In this document: one piece after another, positions 15,505 through 18,326 of the stretch
Layout: every line of letters starts with the position of its first letter
Numbering within the stretch: position 1 is the first letter of the stretch
Source of the DNA: JBGCDD01 sp045105075
GTDB lineage: Bacteria > Pseudomonadota > Alphaproteobacteria > Rhodobacterales > Rhodobacteraceae
NCBI GenBank assembly: GCA_045105075.1
Contig: JBGCDD010000204.1
Location: 1-18,326, forward strand
Length of the DNA: 18,326 nt
Reading direction: 5' to 3'
Program-made: the position numbers and the translations under genes
The notes under the pieces: model-generated
Told to the model about the DNA's origin: nothing
Database searches by the model: none
The model's input: only the letters and a program-made list of their open reading frames with translations

Positions 15505-16917
15505 ATGGTCGCCAGGTCCCGCGGACGCAGGCGCAGCGCAACACCCGCCGCACCACCACGCAAAGCGCGTCGGTCGCGACTGGAAACCATCTCACCGGAT
15601 CAGGCCGAGGCGATTTTTGCCGCCGTGCTTGACGTTTTGCACAGGGTCGGGATGTGGGTGGAAGACGAAGAAGCGCGCCGCATGTTGGCAGGTGCCGGGG
15701 CGCGGTGCGACGACGGCAAAGTGTTCTATCCGCCCGATCTGGTGCGCCGCGCGATTGAAACGATACCGCCCCGCATCACCTTCTTTTCGCAAAACGGCGC
15801 GACCGCCTTTGCCACAGACGATCACATCCCCCGGTTCGGCGCCGCCGCCAATTGTGTTCAGGTGCTCGACCCGCGTGATCGCGCCTATCGGGCTTGCCTG
15901 CTGTCAGACATCGCCGATCATGGGCGTTTGCAGCAGGCCTTGCCCCACATCGATATCGCCGCCTCACTTGGCTATCCCAGCGACGTTGACGCCGAAACTG
16001 AGGCGCTGGCCAGTGCGCGTGCGTTGATGGACACGACCTCGAAACCGATCTTTTTCACCGGTCACGACGAACACGGCGTCAAAGCGATCTGGGAAGACAT
16101 GGGGCAGCGCGCGGGCGGCATGGACCAATTGGCCGCCAAGCCCTTTGGGCTCGATTTGGTCGGCCCGGTGTCGCCGCTGAAGCTGAGTGGTGAGACGTGT
16201 CAAAGACTGCTGATGGCCGCCCGACTGAACCTGCCGGTGGTGTGCTACCCGGCCATTTTTCCCGGCATGGCTTGCCCGCTGACCTTGGCCGGCGCGATCA
16301 CCCAGGCCACGGCGGAATCTTTGGCCGGGATCGTGATCAGCCAATTGGCCAACCCCGGCGCACCCGTCATGTCGGGATCATCGGTGATGCCGATGGACAT
16401 GCGCCGCGCAGATATGGCCATTGGCGCGCCGGAATACACATTGGCGGGTCTGGGCGCGGCGGACGTGTTTTGCCATCTGAACATCCCTTGCTGGGTCGGC
16501 TCGGGCTGTACGGATGCCCATGATATCGGCCCACAAGCCTTTGCCGAAGCCAGCGCCAGCCTTCATGGCACTTGCGTGGCGGGCACAGCGCTGACCCACA
16601 ACCTTGGGGTGCTTTCCAGCGGGCGCACCGGGTCGATGGAGATGTTGGTGGCCTGTGATGAACTGGCCGCGATGGCCAGCCAATTCGGCGCCGGGATCGA
16701 GGTTTCACCGGAAACCATCGCCGTTGACGTGATAGCCCGCGCATCAGGTGACAATTCCTTTCTGACCGATCCGCACACTTTGGCGCGCTATGAAACCGAG
16801 ATGTGGATCCCCGGTCTGTTGCGTCGCGAAGGCATTGAAAATTGGCAAGAGGCGGGCCAGCCTGATCTGGCGCAGCGTTTGCGCGAAAAAACCCTCGATC
16901 TGCTGGAGAGCCTGTGA
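15505..16917 (+). CDS. MttB (trimethylamine methyltransferase) family protein 2
   Basis: A 470-residue MttB-superfamily protein, shorter than and clearly diverged from the homologue at 5400-6920. Recognisable segments are VLHRVGMWVEDEEARRML, FYPPDLVRRAIETIPPRITF, GPVSPLKLSGE, PAIFPGMACPLTLAGAITQAT, NPGAPVMSGSSVMPMDMR and the C-terminal HTLARYETEMWIPGLL. The last of these aligns with HTLERYETAFYSPIL of the first copy. No internal stop is present, so it is non-pyrrolysine. It probably handles an N-methyl donor, but neither substrate nor methyl acceptor can be read off. ATG 15505 follows a modest TTAGGCAG site. Its stop overlaps the GTG of the GST gene region. It may depend on read-through of the terminator at 15447-15475 or on its own unseen promoter. 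Confidence 0.91.
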   Translation: MVARSRGRRRSATPAAPPRKARRSRLETISPDQAEAIFAAVLDVLHRVGMWVEDEEARRMLAGAGARCDDGKVFYPPDLVRRAIETIPPRITFFSQNGATAFATDDHIPRFGAAANCVQVLDPRDRAYRACLLSDIADHGRLQQALPHIDIAASLGYPSDVDAETEALASARALMDTTSKPIFFTGHDEHGVKAIWEDMGQRAGGMDQLAAKPFGLDLVGPVSPLKLSGETCQRLLMAARLNLPVVCYPAIFPGMACPLTLAGAITQATAESLAGIVISQLANPGAPVMSGSSVMPMDMRRADMAIGAPEYTLAGLGAADVFCHLNIPCWVGSGCTDAHDIGPQAFAEASASLHGTCVAGTALTHNLGVLSSGRTGSMEMLVACDELAAMASQFGAGIEVSPETIAVDVIARASGDNSFLTDPHTLARYETEMWIPGLLRREGIENWQEAGQPDLAQRLREKTLDLLESL

Positions 16918-16919
16918 AC

Positions 16920-17561
16920 ATGGCCGATTACACGCTGTTTTGCGCCCCCGATACCTATGCGCTGTGCGCCCATGTGATGCTCGAAGAGCTGGGCGTTGAT
17001 TATGACGTTCGCTGGGTCGAGCTGTTCAGCGACACGCCCGATCCCGCCTTTCTGGCCGCCAGTCCGCATTGTCGCACGCCTGCCTTGGCCACCCCCGAGG
17101 GCACCATTTTTGAAACCGGCGCGGTGTGTCTGTATCTGGCGGAACGTGACCCGCAAAGCCGCTTTGTGATTGCGCCTGCCGATCCGCGCAGGGGCGCCTT
17201 TTTGCAGTGGTTTCACTATCTGGCAACTTCGCTGCAACCCGAGGTGATCATCCAGTTTCATCCCGAATTCTATCACCCCGATGCCGCAACGCAGGACATG
17301 TTGAAAGCCAGTTCGATGACCCGGCTACACCGCGTGTTCCAGACGCTGAACAGCGCGCTGGCCGATGGCCCCTACTTCTTTGGACAGCACCCAACCGTTC
17401 CCGACATTGTGCTTGGCACCCAGACGATTTGGGACGAGATCTTTCCGAAAGGCGATATCTCTGCCTACCCCAATCTGGCCCGCCATCGCAGCGCTTTGTG
17501 CGCCCGCCCTGCTGTGCACCACGTGTTGAAACTGCACCAGACCCGGCGCGCGCAAAGCTGA
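16920..17561 (+). CDS. Glutathione S-transferase-like protein
   Basis: A 213-residue GST-fold protein. The N-terminal thioredoxin-like domain begins with YTLFCAPDTYALCAHVMLEELG, has the cis-proline segment CRTPALATPEG and the glutathione-binding ETGAVCLYLAE (the E-T/S motif). An all-helical C-terminal domain follows, ending near PYFFGQHPTVPDIVLGTQTIW, where the DIxL N-cap-like segment is visible. The start is ATG 16920, nine bases after GGAGAG; a GTG at 16914 overlapping the mttB-like stop would add two residues. Coupled to the second mttB-like gene. It may conjugate glutathione to, or isomerise, an intermediate of the pathway; this is inference. The stop directly abuts the stop of the convergent gene. 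Confidence 0.9.
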   Translation: MADYTLFCAPDTYALCAHVMLEELGVDYDVRWVELFSDTPDPAFLAASPHCRTPALATPEGTIFETGAVCLYLAERDPQSRFVIAPADPRRGAFLQWFHYLATSLQPEVIIQFHPEFYHPDAATQDMLKASSMTRLHRVFQTLNSALADGPYFFGQHPTVPDIVLGTQTIWDEIFPKGDISAYPNLARHRSALCARPAVHHVLKLHQTRRAQS

Positions 17562-18170
17562 TCAGGTGCGCGCGCGCGGATTGCCTTTGATGCCAACCGT
17601 GTCGCCCATTTGCGTGCCCAAAGCGTTGATCATCCGCGCCCAATAGGCAAATGAGGCCACCAGTTGAACCAGATAAGAAATGCCTTTGTCACAAAACCCC
17701 ACCTGGCGCAGTGCTGCGATGTCGCCTTCGCTCATCCGACCGGGATTTTGCGACAATTTCCGGGTATAGCGCAGCGCGGCCAGCATCTGAGGCTCGTCCA
17801 ATTGCGCCCAAGCGCCCTCGCGCAGCGCCTTCAAAATCGCGTCTGACCGCGGCGGATCCTTCAAATACATCGCGAAGTTCGCACCGTGATTGACAGCTGC
17901 ATACTCACACTCACACAAGATCGCCGTGTACGTCGCCACAAGCTCGGCCAGCCAAGGCTCAAGCGGATTGTCCGGATTGTGCAACACGGCAAGGTAATGC
18001 GCATCGGCTGGCTGAATGGCGCGCGGGGTTTGCGACATCGCCAGATAGAGGTTCTCAACCCGCCCATCCGCGCCTTTCACCGCCTCGTAAGCGTCAGCCA
18101 AATCGCCGCTGGCCTGATCCTGGGCAATCACCTCGACCCATGCAATTGGCTTGTCTGACACGCCCGTCAC
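17562..18170 (-). CDS. AhpD/carboxymuconolactone decarboxylase-like (peroxidase-related) protein
   Basis: A 202-residue all-helical protein resembling the peroxidase-related branch of the CMD/AhpD family: PDNPLEPWLAELVATYTAIL, then CEYAAVNHG, and a C-terminal helix with VQLVASFAYWARMINALG. In AhpD-type members the active site is CxYC followed by H. Here the second cysteine is alanine (CEYA), although another cysteine lies two residues before the first (CECEY). The peroxidatic CxxC pair is therefore not intact in its usual place. GTG 18170 overlaps the TGA of the upstream gene. Its role is unknown, and it may belong to a separate operon running in from the right. Confidence 0.82.
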   Translation of the reverse strand: MTGVSDKPIAWVEVIAQDQASGDLADAYEAVKGADGRVENLYLAMSQTPRAIQPADAHYLAVLHNPDNPLEPWLAELVATYTAILCECEYAAVNHGANFAMYLKDPPRSDAILKALREGAWAQLDEPQMLAALRYTRKLSQNPGRMSEGDIAALRQVGFCDKGISYLVQLVASFAYWARMINALGTQMGDTVGIKGNPRART

Positions 18171-18325
18171 ATCCCGATGTTATGGCGCACAGAGGCATTC
18201 AAAACACGGCGTTGCGCCGGCGTCATCAGCGCCTGGATGACGGGCCGGTTCAGATAAACAAAACGCCCCGCCTCCCAGACCACATCAGCGCCAAAGGAAA
18301 TGGTCATACCCAACAAATGAAACGC
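18167..18325 (-). CDS. C-terminal part of an unidentified protein (partial)
   Basis: A frame open from the right edge encodes 52 residues, including GADVVWEAGRFVYLNRPVIQ and ending RHNIGM, then TGA overlapping the GTG start of the CMD-like gene. The overlap and sensible composition support a real coding end of an operon partner. I do not recognise the family from this fragment. Confidence 0.6.
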   Translation of the reverse strand, partial: AFHLLGMTISFGADVVWEAGRFVYLNRPVIQALMTPAQRRVLNASVRHNIGM

Positions 18326-18326
18326 A

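Noticed and set aside
13805..15595. A long open frame of 596 residues on the - strand opposite the binding-protein gene.
   Set aside because: It is a GC-rich antisense shadow: its composition (many H, R and G residues) is not protein-like and the + strand gene has clear family-5 motifs.
1..18326. Mobile elements, CRISPR arrays, tRNA/rRNA genes, riboswitches.
   Set aside because: No transposase, integrase, regularly spaced repeats or recognisable structural RNA was seen; the non-coding gaps are at most about 225 bp and are described under the operators.

Overview
The window is GC-rich, densely packed with ATGA/GTGA translational couplings, and has the gene content of an alphaproteobacterium, most likely the Rhodobacteraceae/Roseobacter group. 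This placement is inferred from gene families and coding style, since there is no rRNA or other marker. Almost every base is coding. There are no tRNA genes, insertion sequences, CRISPR arrays or prophage genes.

Layout. (1) Positions 2-3081, + strand: the tail of an unidentified gene, an SDR oxidoreductase, an M20 metallodipeptidase and an EamA/DMT permease, coupled like one operon. (2) Positions 3196-4350, + strand: a Rieske non-heme iron oxygenase alpha subunit with its own upstream palindrome. (3) Positions 4362-12826, - strand: a six-gene operon transcribed as dppB-like permease, dppC-like permease, fused dppD-dppF-like ATPase, dimethylglycine/sarcosine-dehydrogenase-like flavoprotein, MttB-family methyltransferase homologue and DoeB-like deacylase. 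(4) Positions 12938-13600, - strand: a GntR/FCD regulator. (5) Positions 13826-17561, + strand: a Tat-exported family-5 solute-binding protein, a rho-independent terminator, a second MttB homologue and a glutathione S-transferase-like protein. (6) Positions 17562-18325, - strand: an AhpD/carboxymuconolactone-decarboxylase-like protein and the tail of an unidentified gene.

The main observation is that the 12-bp palindrome CTGTGATCACAG occurs three times, each in a non-coding gap next to a gene start: before the Rieske oxygenase (3159-3174), before the permease operon (12876-12887), and in the divergent gap between gntR and the solute-binding protein (13721-13732). This looks like the operator of the GntR protein encoded in the middle. 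It would tie uptake (binding protein, two permeases, ATPase) and catabolism (Rieske oxygenase, two MttB homologues, DMGDH-like flavoprotein, deacylase, GST) into one regulon.

Functional model (inference): import of an N-methylated, betaine-like compound, possibly acylated or peptide-linked, given the dipeptide-type transporter, DoeB-like deacylase and nearby M20 dipeptidase. This would be followed by stepwise N-demethylation by the oxygenase and/or MttB proteins and then the flavin/folate DMGDH-like enzyme. The substrate cannot be read from the sequence. No corrinoid protein, Rieske reductase or ferredoxin is encoded in the window.
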